From Pectobacterium araliae (GTDB taxonomy: Bacteria; Pseudomonadota; Gammaproteobacteria; Enterobacterales; Enterobacteriaceae), in the NCBI RefSeq assembly GCF_037076465.1, contig NZ_AP028908.1, positions 4,216,001-4,280,000 on the forward strand: a stretch of DNA of 64,000 nt. Reading direction: 5' to 3'. Within the stretch, counting starts at the first letter, position 1, and every line of letters starts with the position of its first letter. Under the pieces are notes generated by a model, which was not told the DNA's origin, made no database searches, and saw only the letters and a list, made by a program, of their open reading frames with translations. Below are positions 11,401-24,710 of this stretch, one piece after another. A program made the translations under genes and the position numbers.

Positions 11401-12707
11401 GCCTGGATACCCAAACGGTGCAGTGTTGGTGCACGGTTCAGCAGTACCGGGTGTTCGCGGATAACTTCGTCCAGAATATCCCATACGACGGCTTCTTCAC
11501 GCTCAACCATTTTCTTGGCGGCTTTGATGGTGGTAGCAAGACCACGCAATTCCAGCTTGCCGTAGATGAATGGTTTGAACAGCTCCAGTGCCATTTTCTT
11601 CGGCAGACCACACTGGTGCAGACGCAGGTATGGACCAACGGTGATTACGGAACGACCGGAGTAGTCAACACGCTTACCGAGCAGGTTCTGACGGAAACGA
11701 CCCTGTTTACCTTTGATCATATCAGCCAAAGATTTCAGAGGACGTTTGTTAGAACCGGTGATCGCACGACCGCGACGGCCATTATCCAGCAGGGCATCAA
11801 CCGCTTCCTGCAACATACGTTTTTCGTTACGTACGATGATATCCGGCGCAGCCAGATCCAGCAGACGTTTCAAACGGTTGTTACGGTTGATCACGCGACG
11901 ATACAGATCGTTCAGGTCGGAAGTCGCGAAACGGCCACCATCCAGCGGAACCAACGGACGCAAATCTGGTGGCAGTACTGGCAGAACGGTCAGGATCATC
12001 CACTCTGGCTTGTTACCAGACTGTACGAATGCTTCCAGCAGCTTAATGCGCTTAGTCAGCTTCTTACGTTTGGTTTCAGAGTTGGTTTCGGTCAGCTCTT
12101 CACGCAGCTGCTCGCATTCCTGCTCCAGATCCATGTTCTTCAGCAGAGCCTGGATCGCTTCGGCGCCCATTTTCGCGTCGAACTCATCACCAAACTCTTC
12201 CAGCGCATCCAGATACTGCTCTTCAGTCAGGATCTGACGGCGCTCAAGGTTGGTCATGCCGCCTTCAACCACGACATAAGATTCAAAATAAAGCACGCGC
12301 TCAATATCACGCAGCGGCATATCTAACAGCAAACCGATACGGGAAGGCAGTGACTTCAGGAACCAGATGTGCGCAGTCGGAGAAGCCAGCTCGATGTGAC
12401 CCATACGCTCACGACGTACTTTAGTTTGGGTCACTTCAACGCCGCACTTCTCACAAATAACACCGCGGTGTTTCAGGCGCTTATATTTACCGCATAAGCA
12501 CTCATAATCTTTTACTGGCCCAAAGATACGGGCACAGAAAAGGCCGTCACGTTCAGGTTTGAACGTACGGTAGTTGATGGTTTCTGGCTTTTTAACTTCA
12601 CCAAAAGACCACGAACGGATCATGTCTGGCGAAGCCAGAGCAATTTTGATCGCATCAAACTCTTCGGTCTTAGTTTGCGCTTTCAGAAACTTTAATAAGT
12701 CTTTCAC
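8484..12707 (-). CDS. rpoC: RNA polymerase beta' subunit RpoC
   Basis: 1407 residues when started at the GTG at 12705-12707, preceded by AGGAG; an upstream in-frame ATG would add 12 residues, but the GTG gives the length and N-terminus ([11 protein letters not shown]) of the E. coli protein. Beta' carries the catalytic magnesium loop [10 protein letters not shown] near residue 460, N-terminal zinc cysteines near residues 70-88 and a second zinc site near 814-898. It follows rpoB after 106 bases and ends the operon at the terminator at 8414-8444. Confidence 0.98.
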   Translation of the reverse strand: MKDLLKFLKAQTKTEEFDAIKIALASPDMIRSWSFGEVKKPETINYRTFKPERDGLFCARIFGPVKDYECLCGKYKRLKHRGVICEKCGVEVTQTKVRRERMGHIELASPTAHIWFLKSLPSRIGLLLDMPLRDIERVLYFESYVVVEGGMTNLERRQILTEEQYLDALEEFGDEFDAKMGAEAIQALLKNMDLEQECEQLREELTETNSETKRKKLTKRIKLLEAFVQSGNKPEWMILTVLPVLPPDLRPLVPLDGGRFATSDLNDLYRRVINRNNRLKRLLDLAAPDIIVRNEKRMLQEAVDALLDNGRRGRAITGSNKRPLKSLADMIKGKQGRFRQNLLGKRVDYSGRSVITVGPYLRLHQCGLPKKMALELFKPFIYGKLELRGLATTIKAAKKMVEREEAVVWDILDEVIREHPVLLNRAPTLHRLGIQAFEPVLIEGKAIQLHPLVCAAYNADFDGDQMAVHVPLTLEAQLEARALMMSTNNILSPANGEPIIVPSQDVVLGLYYMTRDCVNAKGEGMVLTGPKEAERVYRAGLASLHARVKVRITEEIKSIEGDVTHQTSIIDTTIGRAILWMIVPKGLPYSIVNQPLGKKAISKMLNTCYRILGLKPTVIFADQTMYTGFAYAARSGASVGIDDMVIPEKKAEIIEEAETEVAEIQEQFQSGLVTAGERYNKVIDIWAAANERVAKAMMENLSVENVVNRDGVVEQQVSFNSIFMMADSGARGSAAQIRQLAGMRGLMAKPDGSIIETPITANFREGLNVLQYFISTHGARKGLADTALKTANSGYLTRRLVDVAQDLVVTEDDCGTHEGIMMTPVIEGGDVKEPLRERVLGRVTAEDVIKPGTADILVPRNTLLNEQWCDMLEENSVDAVKVRSVVSCETDFGVCANCYGRDLARGHIINKGEAIGVIAAQSIGEPGTQLTMRTFHIGGAASRAAAESSIQVKNKGSLKLNNAKFVMNSNGKLVITSRNTELKLIDEFGRTKESYKVPYGAVMAKGDGSEVSGGETVANWDPHTMPVVTEVSGFIRFADMIDGQTITRQTDELTGLSSIVVLDSAERTGSGKDLRPALKIVDGKGEDVLIPGTDMPAQYFLPGKTIVQLEDGVQIGAGDTLARLPQESSGTKDITGGLPRVADLFEARRPKEPAILAEISGIISFGKETKGKRRLVISPLDGSDAYEEMIPKWRQLNVFEGEVVERGDVVSDGPESPHDILRLRGVHAVTRYITNEVQEVYRLQGVKINDKHIEVIVRQMLRKGTIVSAGSTEFLEGEQAEVSRIKIANRQLEADGKITATYSRDLLGITKASLATESFISAASFQETTRVLTEAAVAGKRDELRGLKENVIVGRLIPAGTGYAYHQDRMRRRQAGEAPVVPQVSADEASANLAELLNAGFGSSDDE

Positions 12708-12813
12708 GGATTGGCTCCTGTCGGAGTTAGACCTGATAGACACCTGATCTATGCCGTTAACAACATAGTTCAGGTGTCCCTATGACGAATGCCAGCAATA
12801 CAACGAGCTGGGA

Positions 12814-15800
12814 TTACTTTTCTTCCAGCTCGATGTTGATACCCAGCGAACGGATTTCTTTCAACAATACGTTAAAGGATTCCGGCATGCCTGGTTCCAT
12901 CTGATGATTGCCATCCACGATGTTCTTATACATCTTGGTACGGCCGTTCACGTCATCAGACTTAACGGTCAACATCTCTTGCAGGGTATAAGCTGCACCA
13001 TAAGCTTCCAGCGCCCACACTTCCATCTCACCGAAGCGTTGACCACCGAACTGCGCCTTACCACCCAGCGGCTGCTGAGTAACCAGGCTGTAAGAACCGG
13101 TGGAACGAGCATGCATCTTATCGTCAACCAAGTGGTTCAGTTTCAGCATGTACATGTAGCCCACGGTAACCTGACGCTCAAATTGCTCACCGGTACGGCC
13201 ATCGTACAGGGTAATCTGACCGGAGGTAGGGATACCGCCCATCTGCAACAGTTCCTTGATTTCTTTCTCTTTTGCACCGTCGAATACTGGCGTTGCAATT
13301 GGCATACCTTTCTTCAGGTTTTCAGCCAGACGCATAACTTCTTCGTCTGAGAAAGTGCTCAGGTCGACTTTTTGACGCACATCGTCGCCCAGATCGTAGG
13401 CTTTCTGGATAAATTCACGCAGCTTAGTCACTTCTTCGTGCTGCTTAAGCATGGCGTTGATTTTCTCGCCAATACCTTTTGCAGCCATACCCAAGTGGGT
13501 TTCCAGAATCTGACCAATGTTCATACGTGAAGGTACGCCCAGCGGGTTCAGTACGATATCGACCGGCGTACCGTTCTCATCGTAAGGCATATCTTCGATC
13601 GGGTTGATCTTGGAGATAACACCTTTGTTCCCGTGACGACCTGCCATCTTGTCACCCGGTTGAATCTGACGTTTAACGGCCAGATAAACCTTAACGATTT
13701 TCAGCACACCTGGTGCCAGATCATCGCCTTGGGTGATTTTACGGCGCTTAGCTTCGAGTTTTTTCTCAAACTCGTGCTTCAGTTCGTCATACTGTTCTGC
13801 AAGCTGTTCCAACTGATTCTGCTTATCTTCATCAGTCAGACCCAGTTCCAACCAGCGCTCGCGCGGCAATTTGTCCAGTTTGTCAGCTTCTACGCCGCCA
13901 GAAATCAGCACTGCGTGGATACGTCCAAACAGACCCGCTTCCAGAATCTGCAGCTCTTCAGTCAGGTCTTTCTTCGCCTGCTTCAACTGCATTTCTTCGA
14001 TTTCCAACGCACGTTTGTCTTTTTCCACGCCATCGCGGGTAAAGACCTGTACATCGATAATCGTACCGGAAACACCGTTTGGTACACGCAAAGAAGAGTC
14101 TTTAACGTCAGACGCTTTCTCACCGAAGATCGCACGCAGCAGTTTTTCTTCTGGCGTCAACTGGGTTTCACCTTTCGGCGTCACCTTACCAACCAGAATG
14201 TCACCACCGGTCACTTCTGCACCGATGTAAACGATGCCGGACTCATCCAATTTAGAAAGTGCTGCTTCACCCACGTTCGGAATGTCCGCAGTAATTTCTT
14301 CAGGCCCCAACTTGGTGTCACGAGACACACAGGCCAGCTCCTGAATATGGATGGTCGTAAAGCGATCTTCCTGAACCACACGCTCGGAAACGAGGATGGA
14401 GTCTTCGAAGTTATAACCATTCCACGGCATGAATGCCACGCGCATGTTCTGACCCAGTGCCAGTTCACCCAGATCGGTGGACGGGCCATCTGCCAGAACG
14501 TCACCACGTTCTACCGGCTCACCCAGAGACACACACGGCATCTGACTGATGCAGGTGTTCTGGTTAGAACGGGTATATTTGGTCAGGTTATAAATGTCGA
14601 TCCCAGCTTCGCCCGGATACATTTCATCGTCATTAACGCGGATTACAATACGCGATGCATCCACGTACTGTACTGTACCACCACGTTTGGCTACGGCAGT
14701 TACACCGGAGTCAACCGCAACAGCGCGTTCCATACCCGTACCAACCAGCGGCTTATCAGCGCGCAAGGTCGGAACAGCCTGACGTTGCATGTTCGCACCC
14801 ATCAAGGCACGGTTGGCGTCATCGTGTTCCAGGAACGGAATCAGGGATGCACCGACGGAAACCACCTGCTGTGTGGAAACGTCCATGTATTCAACCTGAT
14901 CGCGGCTGAACAAGCTGGACTCACCTTTGTTACGGCAGGTAACCAGTTCGTCGATGAAGCGGCCTTCTTCGTCCAAATTGGTGTTTGCCTGTGCGATAAC
15001 GAAGTTACCTTCTTCAATCGCAGACAGGTAATGGATCTCATCCGTCACCACGTTTTCACGCACACGACGATATGGGGTTTCAAGGAAACCGTATTCGTTG
15101 GTTTGTGCATAAACGGACAGGGAGTTGATCAGACCGATGTTCGGACCTTCCGGCGTTTCGATAGGACAAACGCGGCCGTAGTGAGTCGGGTGTACGTCAC
15201 GAACTTCAAAGCCAGCACGTTCACGCGTCAGACCACCTGGGCCCAATGCAGAGATACGGCGTTTGTGCGTAATCTCAGACAGCGGATTGTTCTGGTCCAT
15301 AAACTGTGACAGTTGGCTTGAACCGAAGAACTCTTTCACCGCGGCCGAAATCGGCTTGGCGTTGATCATGTCCTGTGGCATCAGCGTATCGAGGTCGCCC
15401 AGAGACAAACGCTCTTTTACAGCACGTTCTACACGCACCAGGCCAACGCGGAATTGGTTTTCTGCCATTTCGCCGACGGAGCGGATACGACGGTTGCCGA
15501 GGTGGTCGATGTCATCCACTTCGCCTTTACCGTTACGGATATCAATGAGCTTCTTCATCACTTCGATGATGTCATCTTTGCTCAGGATACCGGAACCTTC
15601 GATCTCATCACGCAGCAGAGAACGGTTGAACTTCATACGGCCAACCGCAGACAGATCGTAGCGGTCTTCAGAGAAGAACAGGTTCTCAAACAGCGTTTCC
15701 GCTGCTTCGCGCGTTGGCGGCTCACCAGGACGCATCATGCGATAGATTTCAACCAGCGCGCTAAGACGATCGTTTGACGGATCGACGCGCACGGTTTCAG

Positions 15801-16842
15801 ACATGTATGCACCATGATCGAGATCGTTGGTGAACAGTGTCTCAATGCGCTTGTGACCAGACTGGCTCAGTTTCGCCAGCAGATCCAGCGACAGCTCCAT
15901 GTTGGCTGCGCCGATCAGTTCGCCAGTGCTCTCATCGATATAATCTTTGGACAATATTTTGCCAGCAATATATTCAACAGGCACTTCAATGCGCTCAATA
16001 CCGTCTTTCTCTAACTGACGAATATGGCGCGCAGTGATGCGGCGACCTTTTTCGATATAAACTTTACCGTTCGCTTCGATATCAAACGACGCGGTTTCAC
16101 CACGCAGGCGCTCAGGAACCAGATCCATCTGCAATTTATTGCCATTGATTTCATAGACAATTTTATCGAAGAAAAGATCCAGAATCTGTTCGGTGGAATA
16201 ACCCAGCGCGCGCAGGATAATGGTCGCAGGTAATTTGCGGCGACGGTCAATACGGACAAACAGGTTATCCTTCGGATCAAACTCGAAATCCAACCAGGAA
16301 CCACGGTAAGGAATAATACGTGCGTTATACAGCACCTTACCTGAAGAGTGGGTTTTACCTTTGTCGCTATCGAAGAACACACCTGGGCTACGGTGCAACT
16401 GAGACACGATGACACGCTCAGTACCGTTGATCACGAAGGTGCCGTTATCGGTCATGAGCGGAATCTCGCCCATGTACACTTCTTGTTCTTTGATGTCTTT
16501 AACGGTGCCTTCAGGCGCTTCGCGCTCGTAGATCACCAGGCGCAGTTTAACGCGTAGCGGCGCAGAGAACGTGACACCACGAATTTGACATTCTTTAACG
16601 TCAAATACTGGTTCGCCCAAGCGATAGCTAACGTATTGCAGCTCTGAATTGCCGCTATAGCTTTTTATAGGGAAAACAGAACGGAATGCAGCTTCCAAAC
16701 CGTACTGACCTTCCGGGTCTTGCTCGATAAATTTCTGGAACGAGTCAAGTTGGATAGAAAGGAGATAAGGTATGTCCAAAACTTGTGGACGTTTACCAAA
16801 ATCCTTACGAATGCGTTTTTTCTCGGTATAGGAGTAAACCAT
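12814..16842 (-). CDS. rpoB: RNA polymerase beta subunit RpoB
   Basis: 1342 residues, exactly the E. coli length. The rifampicin-binding cluster ([20 protein letters not shown], then RISALGPGG, residues about 509-538) reads wild type at the positions usually mutated to resistance. The C-terminal region that packs on beta' ([12 protein letters not shown] near 1065, [15 protein letters not shown] near 1260) is intact. It lies 326 bases after rplL, behind an attenuator. Confidence 0.98.
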   Translation of the reverse strand: MVYSYTEKKRIRKDFGKRPQVLDIPYLLSIQLDSFQKFIEQDPEGQYGLEAAFRSVFPIKSYSGNSELQYVSYRLGEPVFDVKECQIRGVTFSAPLRVKLRLVIYEREAPEGTVKDIKEQEVYMGEIPLMTDNGTFVINGTERVIVSQLHRSPGVFFDSDKGKTHSSGKVLYNARIIPYRGSWLDFEFDPKDNLFVRIDRRRKLPATIILRALGYSTEQILDLFFDKIVYEINGNKLQMDLVPERLRGETASFDIEANGKVYIEKGRRITARHIRQLEKDGIERIEVPVEYIAGKILSKDYIDESTGELIGAANMELSLDLLAKLSQSGHKRIETLFTNDLDHGAYMSETVRVDPSNDRLSALVEIYRMMRPGEPPTREAAETLFENLFFSEDRYDLSAVGRMKFNRSLLRDEIEGSGILSKDDIIEVMKKLIDIRNGKGEVDDIDHLGNRRIRSVGEMAENQFRVGLVRVERAVKERLSLGDLDTLMPQDMINAKPISAAVKEFFGSSQLSQFMDQNNPLSEITHKRRISALGPGGLTRERAGFEVRDVHPTHYGRVCPIETPEGPNIGLINSLSVYAQTNEYGFLETPYRRVRENVVTDEIHYLSAIEEGNFVIAQANTNLDEEGRFIDELVTCRNKGESSLFSRDQVEYMDVSTQQVVSVGASLIPFLEHDDANRALMGANMQRQAVPTLRADKPLVGTGMERAVAVDSGVTAVAKRGGTVQYVDASRIVIRVNDDEMYPGEAGIDIYNLTKYTRSNQNTCISQMPCVSLGEPVERGDVLADGPSTDLGELALGQNMRVAFMPWNGYNFEDSILVSERVVQEDRFTTIHIQELACVSRDTKLGPEEITADIPNVGEAALSKLDESGIVYIGAEVTGGDILVGKVTPKGETQLTPEEKLLRAIFGEKASDVKDSSLRVPNGVSGTIIDVQVFTRDGVEKDKRALEIEEMQLKQAKKDLTEELQILEAGLFGRIHAVLISGGVEADKLDKLPRERWLELGLTDEDKQNQLEQLAEQYDELKHEFEKKLEAKRRKITQGDDLAPGVLKIVKVYLAVKRQIQPGDKMAGRHGNKGVISKINPIEDMPYDENGTPVDIVLNPLGVPSRMNIGQILETHLGMAAKGIGEKINAMLKQHEEVTKLREFIQKAYDLGDDVRQKVDLSTFSDEEVMRLAENLKKGMPIATPVFDGAKEKEIKELLQMGGIPTSGQITLYDGRTGEQFERQVTVGYMYMLKLNHLVDDKMHARSTGSYSLVTQQPLGGKAQFGGQRFGEMEVWALEAYGAAYTLQEMLTVKSDDVNGRTKMYKNIVDGNHQMEPGMPESFNVLLKEIRSLGINIELEEK

Positions 16843-17098
16843 AGGGTTCCTCAGCTAGCTGACAAGTCGAACCACTCTGTCTGCCCTAACAAGGACAGTT
16901 CATGCAACACTATTTATGTTGGTCGGAAAATAGAGAACTTTCCGTAATACGTCTTTCTATTACTCTTAAACCATTTCGTTGCTCTTGCTTAGGCAAGGAA
17001 CCTATGCTGGAAAGCAGTATATTAAGTCGTCAATAGAAAAAAATATTGGGTAAATCAATGGCTAAACAGTGTGAAATCCCATTGATGCCCTACAGCGC

Positions 17099-17129
17099 AA
17101 AAAGGCTGGTGACTAAAAAGCCACCAGCC
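17099..17129 (-). terminator. rplL-rpoB attenuator
   Basis: On the minus strand GGCTGGTG, an 10-base loop, then CACCAGCC and TTTTTGCGC. The stem sits 40 bases past the rplL stop. In E. coli the equivalent structure is a partial terminator that lets about a fifth of transcripts reach rpoBC and so sets the ratio of ribosomal protein to polymerase. The remaining rplL-rpoB gap (16843-17098) has no gene; an RNase III site is expected there but not resolved by eye. Confidence 0.85.
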
Positions 17130-17168
17130 ATCAGCCTAGTAAATCAGGCTGCAACCTGAAAGGTTGGC

Positions 17169-17552
<384 letters not shown>

Positions 17553-17600
17553 TCAGAAATAGTTTATACGTTAGCAAGTACGTTAGAAAAGAAAGTGCTA

Positions 17601-18098
17601 TTACGCCGCTTCTTTTGCATCGCGAACAGCAGCCAGAGTGCGGACCAGTTTGCCTGCAGCGGCTTCTTTCATGGTCGACATCAGACGTGCCAGTGCTTCT
17701 TCGTAAGTCGGCAGCGTTGCCAGACGGTCAATTTGAGCCGCCGGGATCAGCTCGCCTTCAAAGGCTGCAGCTTTGACCTCAAATTTTGCATTCGCTTTCG
17801 CGAACTCTTTGAACAGACGAGCAGCAGCGCCCGGGTGTTCCAGAGAATATGCAATCAGGGTCGGACCAACAAACGTGTCTTTCAGGCATTCAAATTGAGT
17901 GCCTTCAACGACGCGGCGCAGCAGGGTGTTACGAACAACACGCATGTAAACGCCAGCTTCACGACCTGCTTTACGCAGTTCGGTCATTTTATCAACGGTA
18001 ACGCCACGGGAATCCGCAACAACCGCAGACAGCGCACCTTTGGCCACTTCGCTGACTTCAGCAACAATCGCTTGTTTGTCTTGAAGATTTAATGCCAT
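17601..18098 (-). CDS. rplJ: Ribosomal protein L10
   Basis: 165 residues, family length. L10 anchors L7/L12 dimers to the 23S rRNA and, bound to L7/L12, represses its own mRNA leader. The N-terminal [13 protein letters not shown] and [13 protein letters not shown] segments are diagnostic. It is preceded by a separate promoter and the L10 leader. Confidence 0.98.
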   Translation of the reverse strand: MALNLQDKQAIVAEVSEVAKGALSAVVADSRGVTVDKMTELRKAGREAGVYMRVVRNTLLRRVVEGTQFECLKDTFVGPTLIAYSLEHPGAAARLFKEFAKANAKFEVKAAAFEGELIPAAQIDRLATLPTYEEALARLMSTMKEAAAGKLVRTLAAVRDAKEAA

Positions 18099-18238
18099 TA
18101 GCTTTTGCTCCTGGATTTAGCCGGAGAAACTCTCCGGAACTCACTTCACTTATCGCCAAAATTAGAGATAAGCGTTGAAACACGGTGAGCAGAATCCAGT
18201 AAAAAAATTATTCTTTATAAAAAGAAAAACGTTATTTA

Positions 18239-18323
18239 GGCTCTGTCACCGTCTACGCAGGAGAATTAAGTTTCTTTCGAAACACCTGCGGTCTTGGACG
18301 GAGGCCTGGATAGGCCAGGCTCC
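18239..18323 (-). ncRNA. L10 leader, ribosomal protein autoregulatory RNA
   Basis: On the minus strand the leader contains the GGAGCCTGGCC/GGCCTCCG hairpin, AAGACCGCAGG and a GTTTC-loop-GAAAC hairpin followed by CTGCGTAGACGGTGACAG. This matches the known enterobacterial L10(L12)4 binding site with its kink-turn. It lies 141 bases upstream of rplJ. Binding of the L10-L12 complex shuts down rplJL translation. Confidence 0.88.
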
Positions 18324-18371
18324 AACCGAAAAATTCTTGAGTCGATCCACTTAAGGAACAACGGGCGTAAA

Positions 18372-18400
18372 ATTATAGGTAAATCTCACACCCGAGTAAA
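18372..18400 (-). promoter_or_regulatory. rplJ (P-L10) sigma-70 promoter
   Basis: On the minus strand TTTACT (18395-18400), 17 bases, then the consensus TATAAT (18372-18377). It lies within the spacer after rplA and would start transcription near 18365, ahead of the L10 leader. Confidence 0.85.
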
Positions 18401-18415
18401 GCGGAACAAAAGCTA

Positions 18416-19120
<705 letters not shown>

Positions 19121-19123
19121 TTA

Positions 19124-19552
19124 TTAATCCTCCACTACCAGGCCCATGGAACGAGCAGTACCTGCGATAGAGCGCGCCATGGCGTCTACATCAGAACCAG
19201 TCATGTCCGCAGCTTTAGTTTCTGCGATTTCACGAACCTGAGCGCTCGTTAATTTACCGACTTTGTCTTTGTTCGGCTTACCAGAACCAGACTTGATACC
19301 AGCCGCTTTCTTCAGCAGAACTGCTGCTGGAGGCGTTTTGGTAACGAAGGTGAAAGAACGGTCAGAATAAACGGTAATAACAACCGGAGTCGGTAGACCC
19401 TTCTCAAGGCTTTCCGTTTTAGCGTTGAACGCCTTACAGAATTCCATGATGTTAACACCTTGTTGACCCAAAGCCGGACCTACTGGTGGGCTCGGGTTAG
19501 CCATACCAGCTGCAACTTGCAGCTTGACATAGGCTTGTACTTTCTTGGCCAT
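19124..19552 (-). CDS. rplK: Ribosomal protein L11
   Basis: 142 residues. L11 binds the GTPase centre of 23S rRNA and is needed for RelA activation. The proline-rich N-terminal stretch [20 protein letters not shown] and the C-terminal [17 protein letters not shown] are characteristic. It is the first gene after the P-L11 promoter and is coupled to rplA. Confidence 0.98.
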   Translation of the reverse strand: MAKKVQAYVKLQVAAGMANPSPPVGPALGQQGVNIMEFCKAFNAKTESLEKGLPTPVVITVYSDRSFTFVTKTPPAAVLLKKAAGIKSGSGKPNKDKVGKLTSAQVREIAETKAADMTGSDVDAMARSIAGTARSMGLVVED

Positions 19553-19636
19553 TTAGCTTTCCTCAGTTGGGTAATAGCGCCTAGTAAAAGGCTCCCCGTG
19601 GTTTGTATTACGTTTCAGTCGCCGCTGAGGCCACTG

Positions 19637-19683
19637 AAAAACAAAAGGCGCGAAATTATAGGTTAATTTCGCGCCATAGGCAA
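19637..19683 (-). promoter_or_regulatory. rplK promoter overlapping nusG terminator
   Basis: On the minus strand, -35 TTGCCT (19678-19683), 17 bases, -10 TATAAT (19655-19660). The same stretch contains a perfect 12-bp inverted repeat, GGCGCGAAATTA (plus 19647-19658) and TAATTTCGCGCC (19664-19675), followed on the minus strand by CTTTTGTTTTT, an intrinsic terminator for secE-nusG. The terminator stem thus covers the -10 box and part of the spacer of the next promoter. Confidence 0.85.
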
Positions 19684-19714
19684 GTCGCTATTTTCAGCAA
19701 GTCTTGTCAGGCAA

Positions 19715-20260
19715 TTAGCCTTTTTCGACCTGAGCAAAGTCCAGCTCAACAGGTGTCGCACGACCAAATATAGAAACGGACACCTTCAGGCGGCTCTTCT
19801 CATAGTCAACTTCTTCGACAACACCGTTAAAGTCAGCAAATGGGCCGTCGTTAACGCGAACCATTTCACCCGGTTCAAACAGCGTTTTAGGACGAGGTTT
19901 ATCACCAACTTGTTGGAGGCGATTCATAATCGCATCCACTTCTTTGTCACTAATTGGAGCAGGACGATCAGACGTGCCGCCAATGAACCCCATAACCCGA
20001 GGGATATTGCGCACGAGATGCCAGCTAGCATCTTCCATCACCATCTGAACCAAGACATAACCTGGGAAAAACTTGCGCTCACTCTTGCGACGCTGACCAC
20101 CACGGATTTCGACTACTTCTTCAGTAGGAACCATGACTTCGCCAAACAGTTCTTCCATATTATGGAGTTTGATGTGTTCACGCAGTGATTGTGCTACGCG
20201 ACCCTCAAAACCAGAAAACGCCTGAACGACGTACCAACGTTTCTTTGGAGCTTCAGACAT
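19715..20260 (-). CDS. nusG: Transcription elongation/termination factor NusG
   Basis: 181 residues. The N-terminal NGN domain ([18 protein letters not shown]) binds RNA polymerase beta', and the KOW domain ([19 protein letters not shown], near residue 128) contacts Rho or ribosomal S10. It starts one base after secE and is followed by the terminator at 19637-19675. Its specialised paralogue rfaH lies at 42.5 kb in this window. Confidence 0.98.
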   Translation of the reverse strand: MSEAPKKRWYVVQAFSGFEGRVAQSLREHIKLHNMEELFGEVMVPTEEVVEIRGGQRRKSERKFFPGYVLVQMVMEDASWHLVRNIPRVMGFIGGTSDRPAPISDKEVDAIMNRLQQVGDKPRPKTLFEPGEMVRVNDGPFADFNGVVEEVDYEKSRLKVSVSIFGRATPVELDFAQVEKG

Positions 20261-20261
20261 C

Positions 20262-20645
20262 TTAGAACCTCAGGCCAGTGATAAACGATACCAAACGAAC
20301 CAGAATACCATCCAGTCCCCACAAAATCAGTGACATCACGGCAGTCACCGCGGCAACGATTAACGTGGTGTGTAACGTTTCCTGACGAGTCGGCCAAATT
20401 ACTTTGCGCACTTCAGTACGCGCTTCGCGAGCAAACGCTACGGTTGCTTTGCCTTTCGTGGTCAGCAATGCCACACCACCAGCTGCGGCGATCAGGATAA
20501 CAACAGCCAGTGCACGCAGAGGAAGACTAAATTCGCGGTAATAATAATTGCCAACAATCGCAACAACCAGCAAGGCACCTACTACTAACCACTTAATCAC
20601 TTCCAGGCTACGCCCACTATCCTGAGCTTCGGTATTCGCACTCAT
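20262..20645 (-). CDS. secE: Preprotein translocase subunit SecE
   Basis: 127 residues from ATG 20645 ([11 protein letters not shown]), matching the E. coli length; an upstream in-frame start would add five residues. Three membrane segments are visible (near residues 20-37, 45-62 and 95-115), the enterobacterial three-span form, with the conserved cytoplasmic helix [14 protein letters not shown]. SecE clamps SecY in the inner membrane. It is co-transcribed with nusG. Confidence 0.97.
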   Translation of the reverse strand: MSANTEAQDSGRSLEVIKWLVVGALLVVAIVGNYYYREFSLPLRALAVVILIAAAGGVALLTTKGKATVAFAREARTEVRKVIWPTRQETLHTTLIVAAVTAVMSLILWGLDGILVRLVSFITGLRF

Positions 20646-20761
20646 AAACCAACCTGTCACAATGATTCAGACAAATAACTTTGCCCCGCAACTACGGAGC
20701 AACCAAACCGAAAGATGTTCTGTGAAACGAATAATTCGGTATTTACGCCGTATCTACAGAG

Positions 20762-20806
20762 CCTATCTCACCAATGATTATATCTCACAATCGCTGATGA
20801 GATAGG
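20762..20806 (-). promoter_or_regulatory. Inverted repeat with TATAAT upstream of secE
   Basis: CCTATCTCA (20762-20770) and TGAGATAGG (20798-20806) are perfect 9-bp inverted arms; a further TATCTCA copy lies between them. Within the loop the minus strand reads TATAAT (20777-20782), in the right place for a secE-nusG promoter, but the matching -35 is poor. A promoter is plausible; a protein operator or leader hairpin is equally possible. Confidence 0.4.
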
Positions 20807-20825
20807 TTCTACCATGACAGCGTAG

Positions 20826-20852
20826 AAAAAGGGCATCAAATGATGCCCTTTT
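20826..20852 (-). terminator. tuf terminator (bidirectional form)
   Basis: GGGCATCA (20831-20838) and TGATGCCC (20841-20848) form an 8-bp stem; the minus strand continues with TTTTTCT and the plus strand with TTTTAT. It lies 31 bases past the tuf stop and separates tuf from secE. Confidence 0.9.
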
Positions 20853-20882
20853 ATCGCGTGTCGCGTCAAACGTTATCAGCGA

Positions 20883-22103
<1,221 letters not shown>

Positions 22104-22174
22104 TCACCACATCAACCAAGCGATAGCTTGCTGAATTTATTCACAGAAAGAAAATCAGGAGGAGGAAAAGGAAG

Positions 22175-22250
22175 TGGTGCTGATAGGCAGATTCGAACTG
22201 CCGACCTCACCCTTACCAAGGGTGCGCTCTACCAACTGAGCTATATCAGC
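22175..22250 (-). tRNA. tRNA-Thr (GGT)
   Basis: 76 bases with an encoded CCA. The 5' end GCTGATATAGC pairs with GCTATCAGC-type acceptor sequence, the anticodon loop reads CTTGGTAAG with anticodon GGT, and the T loop TTCGAAT is standard. It is the last of four tRNA genes ahead of tuf. Confidence 0.96.
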
Positions 22251-22256
22251 ACATCT

Positions 22257-22331
<75 letters not shown>

Positions 22332-22461
22332 ATCCTGGAACTCGGCTACCTAATTTTTCTGTAGATTTTGAATTTGGGGAATAAGGATTTATACACCCCG
22401 CCTTCATCGATCCGGTTTAATCTGACTACCGTATCGAATATCCTGTTACCAGGATTGAATT

Positions 22462-22546
<85 letters not shown>

Positions 22547-22561
22547 TGATTGTGTACTTGA

Positions 22562-22637
<76 letters not shown>

Positions 22638-22651
22638 ATCAAGTGCTGCGC

Positions 22652-22680
22652 ATTCTAGGTAGACACAGCGCTCGATGCAA
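22652..22680 (-). promoter_or_regulatory. tRNA-tuf operon promoter
   Basis: On the minus strand TTGCAT (22675-22680), 17 bases, TAGAAT (22652-22657), then GCGCAGC. The GC-rich stretch after the -10 is typical of stringently controlled stable-RNA promoters. Upstream, an AAAAAAATT tract could act as an UP element. The rest of the 331-bp gap up to the acetyltransferase gene (22969) shows nothing else I can name. Confidence 0.8.
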
Positions 22681-22968
22681 CAAAAAAATTGCGTAAAATG
22701 CACCATCGCTTAGATTTCATCCAAATCACCCCATAAATCTAGCGCAACAGCAAGAATTAGCACAAAGAACCACCAATTCCATCCAGTAAAGTGGAGGTTT
22801 CGCCATCAAACTTCCGCCTATGCCTCTTGCACCTAAAATACGGTTTTGCTCTTTAGAAGAGCACGCACTGCACTGACCGATGCTATTTTGCTCGCTTTTC
22901 TAAGGGAATGAACCTGGAATGCATTTTGCTTGGTTAGAAATAAATTTCTGTCGAAGAGGAAAAATACG

Positions 22969-23517
22969 ATGAAAACCGTTCAACTCAATGCCGCAACCTT
23001 ACCTGTCTATCGTGAGGAACTGGCTAGCCTATTGATAGATGCTGTAGAAAAAGGAGCTTCTGTTGGGTACCACTCGCCACTGTCCCACAAAGAAGCCACA
23101 GAATATTTTCATAGTTTGCAAACATCCGTCGCCAGCGGTGAACGCATGTTATGGGTAGCGCGTGATGAGGATGGTGTCGTCGGAAGCGTACAGCTTGAGT
23201 TGTGTCAAAAGCCAAATGGGAAAAACAGAGCTGAAATTCAAAAATTATTGGTTCACAGTCGCACAAGAAGAGCAGGAATAGGCCGACTGCTCATTCAACT
23301 ATTGGAACAGAGCGCGCTTTCACAACAGAGGGGATTACTCTACTTAGATACTCAAGCAGGTTCCCCCGCAGAAACGTTCTACCGTACATTGGGCTATCGC
23401 CATCTGGGAGAATTACCAGACTATGCCTGCACACCCGATGGCTATTATCACCCAACGGCCATTTATTATAAGCGCCTCTTTGCCGTGAATGGTTTAGGTA
23501 AAGCCATCGCTAGCTAG
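22969..23517 (+). CDS. GNAT-family N-acetyltransferase
   Basis: 182 residues from ATG 22969 (MKTVQLNAA), behind GAAGAGGA; an upstream in-frame start has no ribosome site. The acetyl-CoA motif appears as SRTRRAGIGRLLIQLLEQ near residue 105, followed by YLDTQAGSPAETFYRTLGY, typical of GNAT. Substrate unknown. It is a lone gene between the tRNA operon and coaA. Confidence 0.85.
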   Translation: MKTVQLNAATLPVYREELASLLIDAVEKGASVGYHSPLSHKEATEYFHSLQTSVASGERMLWVARDEDGVVGSVQLELCQKPNGKNRAEIQKLLVHSRTRRAGIGRLLIQLLEQSALSQQRGLLYLDTQAGSPAETFYRTLGYRHLGELPDYACTPDGYYHPTAIYYKRLFAVNGLGKAIAS

Positions 23518-23728
23518 CAAGTGCCCGATGCGTAAACATAGAAGCATCGGATACAGCACCGATTTTCTCTTCTTCTTTCTAGCAGCAAAGTGTTAACCTG
23601 CCCATTATCAAAAATTTATTACATAAGAGAAGGTGCCGCGATCATCGCGTTGGCTAAACTAATAGCCCGTTTTCTTCGCTGGGCTGAGAGTCCCTTTTCT
23701 TACCTGTGAAGCAGGCAGAACACGACTT

Positions 23729-24679
23729 ATGAGCAATAGAGAGCAATCCCTGGCCACGCCATATCTACAATTTAACCGCAGCCAATGGGCCGCCTTGCGC
23801 GATTCCGTCCCGTTAACGCTGACAGAGGAAGAAATCGTTAAGCTCAAAGGGATTAACGAAGACCTTTCATTAGATGAAGTCGCGGAAATTTATCTGCCGC
23901 TATCTCGCCTGCTCAATTTCTATATCAGCTCTAATTTACGACGTCAGGCTGTGCTTGAGCAGTTCTTAGGAACTGATGGCCAAAAGATACCTTACATAAT
24001 CGGTATTGCAGGCAGTGTCGCTGTAGGGAAAAGTACTACAGCTCGTGTGCTTCAGGCGTTATTAAGCCGCTGGCCGGAACACCGCAGTGTAGAACTTATT
24101 ACAACCGATGGGTTTCTTCATCCAAATAAAGTGCTAAAAGAGCGCGACTTGATGAAGAAAAAAGGCTTTCCGCAGTCATACGATATGCATAGCTTGGTGA
24201 AATTTGTATCTGATATAAAATCAGGGACACACAAAGTCACCGCCCCAACGTATTCCCATCTGACATATGACATCGTCCCTAATAACAATAAAGTGCTGGA
24301 GCAACCTGACATTTTAATATTAGAAGGCTTGAATGTCTTACAAAGCGGAATGGATTATCCACATGATCCACATAGAGTTTTTGTTTCTGATTTTGTGGAT
24401 TTTTCTATTTACGTGGATGCACCTGAAACACTGTTACAGACATGGTATATAAATAGATTTTTAAAATTCAGGCAAGGTGCATTCTCAAATCCAAATTCAT
24501 ATTTCCATAATTATGCAAAATTGACGGAAGAAGAAGCTGTCGGCATTGCATCTCAATTATGGAAGGAAATTAATGGACTTAATCTAAAAGAAAATATCCT
24601 CCCTACCCGAGAGAGAGCTAGTCTCATTATGACTAAAAGTGCTAACCATGCCGTTGAATGTGTTAGATTAAGAAAATGA
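23729..24679 (+). CDS. coaA: Pantothenate kinase CoaA (type I)
   Basis: 316 residues. CoaA phosphorylates pantothenate, the first and rate-controlling step of coenzyme A synthesis, and is inhibited by CoA. The Walker A loop GSVAVGKST is at residues ~95-103; [17 protein letters not shown] and the C-terminal [17 protein letters not shown] are family hallmarks. In E. coli it is likewise next to birA and the tRNA-tufB operon. The 211 bases upstream carry no gene. Confidence 0.97.
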   Translation: MSNREQSLATPYLQFNRSQWAALRDSVPLTLTEEEIVKLKGINEDLSLDEVAEIYLPLSRLLNFYISSNLRRQAVLEQFLGTDGQKIPYIIGIAGSVAVGKSTTARVLQALLSRWPEHRSVELITTDGFLHPNKVLKERDLMKKKGFPQSYDMHSLVKFVSDIKSGTHKVTAPTYSHLTYDIVPNNNKVLEQPDILILEGLNVLQSGMDYPHDPHRVFVSDFVDFSIYVDAPETLLQTWYINRFLKFRQGAFSNPNSYFHNYAKLTEEEAVGIASQLWKEINGLNLKENILPTRERASLIMTKSANHAVECVRLRK

Positions 24680-24685
24680 ATATGC

Positions 24686-24710
24686 AAAGGGGGATATCCC
24701 CCCCTTTTTT
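24686..24710. terminator. Bidirectional terminator between coaA and birA
   Basis: AAAGGGGG, ATAT, CCCCCC(C)TTTTTT: a GC stem with T-runs, 10 bases past the coaA stop and abutting the birA stop at 24709. On the minus strand the tail is TTTGCATA. Confidence 0.85.

Noticed and set aside
10257..12326. A 689-codon open frame on the plus strand across rpoC
   Set aside because: It is antisense to rpoC, whose protein is unmistakable; the frame is open only because of biased codon use in a highly expressed gene (its product is rich in Thr, Gln, Arg and His and resembles nothing).
13633..15309. A 558-codon plus-strand frame across rpoB
   Set aside because: Antisense shadow of rpoB with the same composition artefact as the frame over rpoC.
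23640..23728. A CTGAGAG stretch upstream of coaA, reminiscent of a TPP riboswitch
   Set aside because: Only one short piece matches; the second conserved TPP arm and the expected pairing are absent, and coaA is not a thiamine gene.
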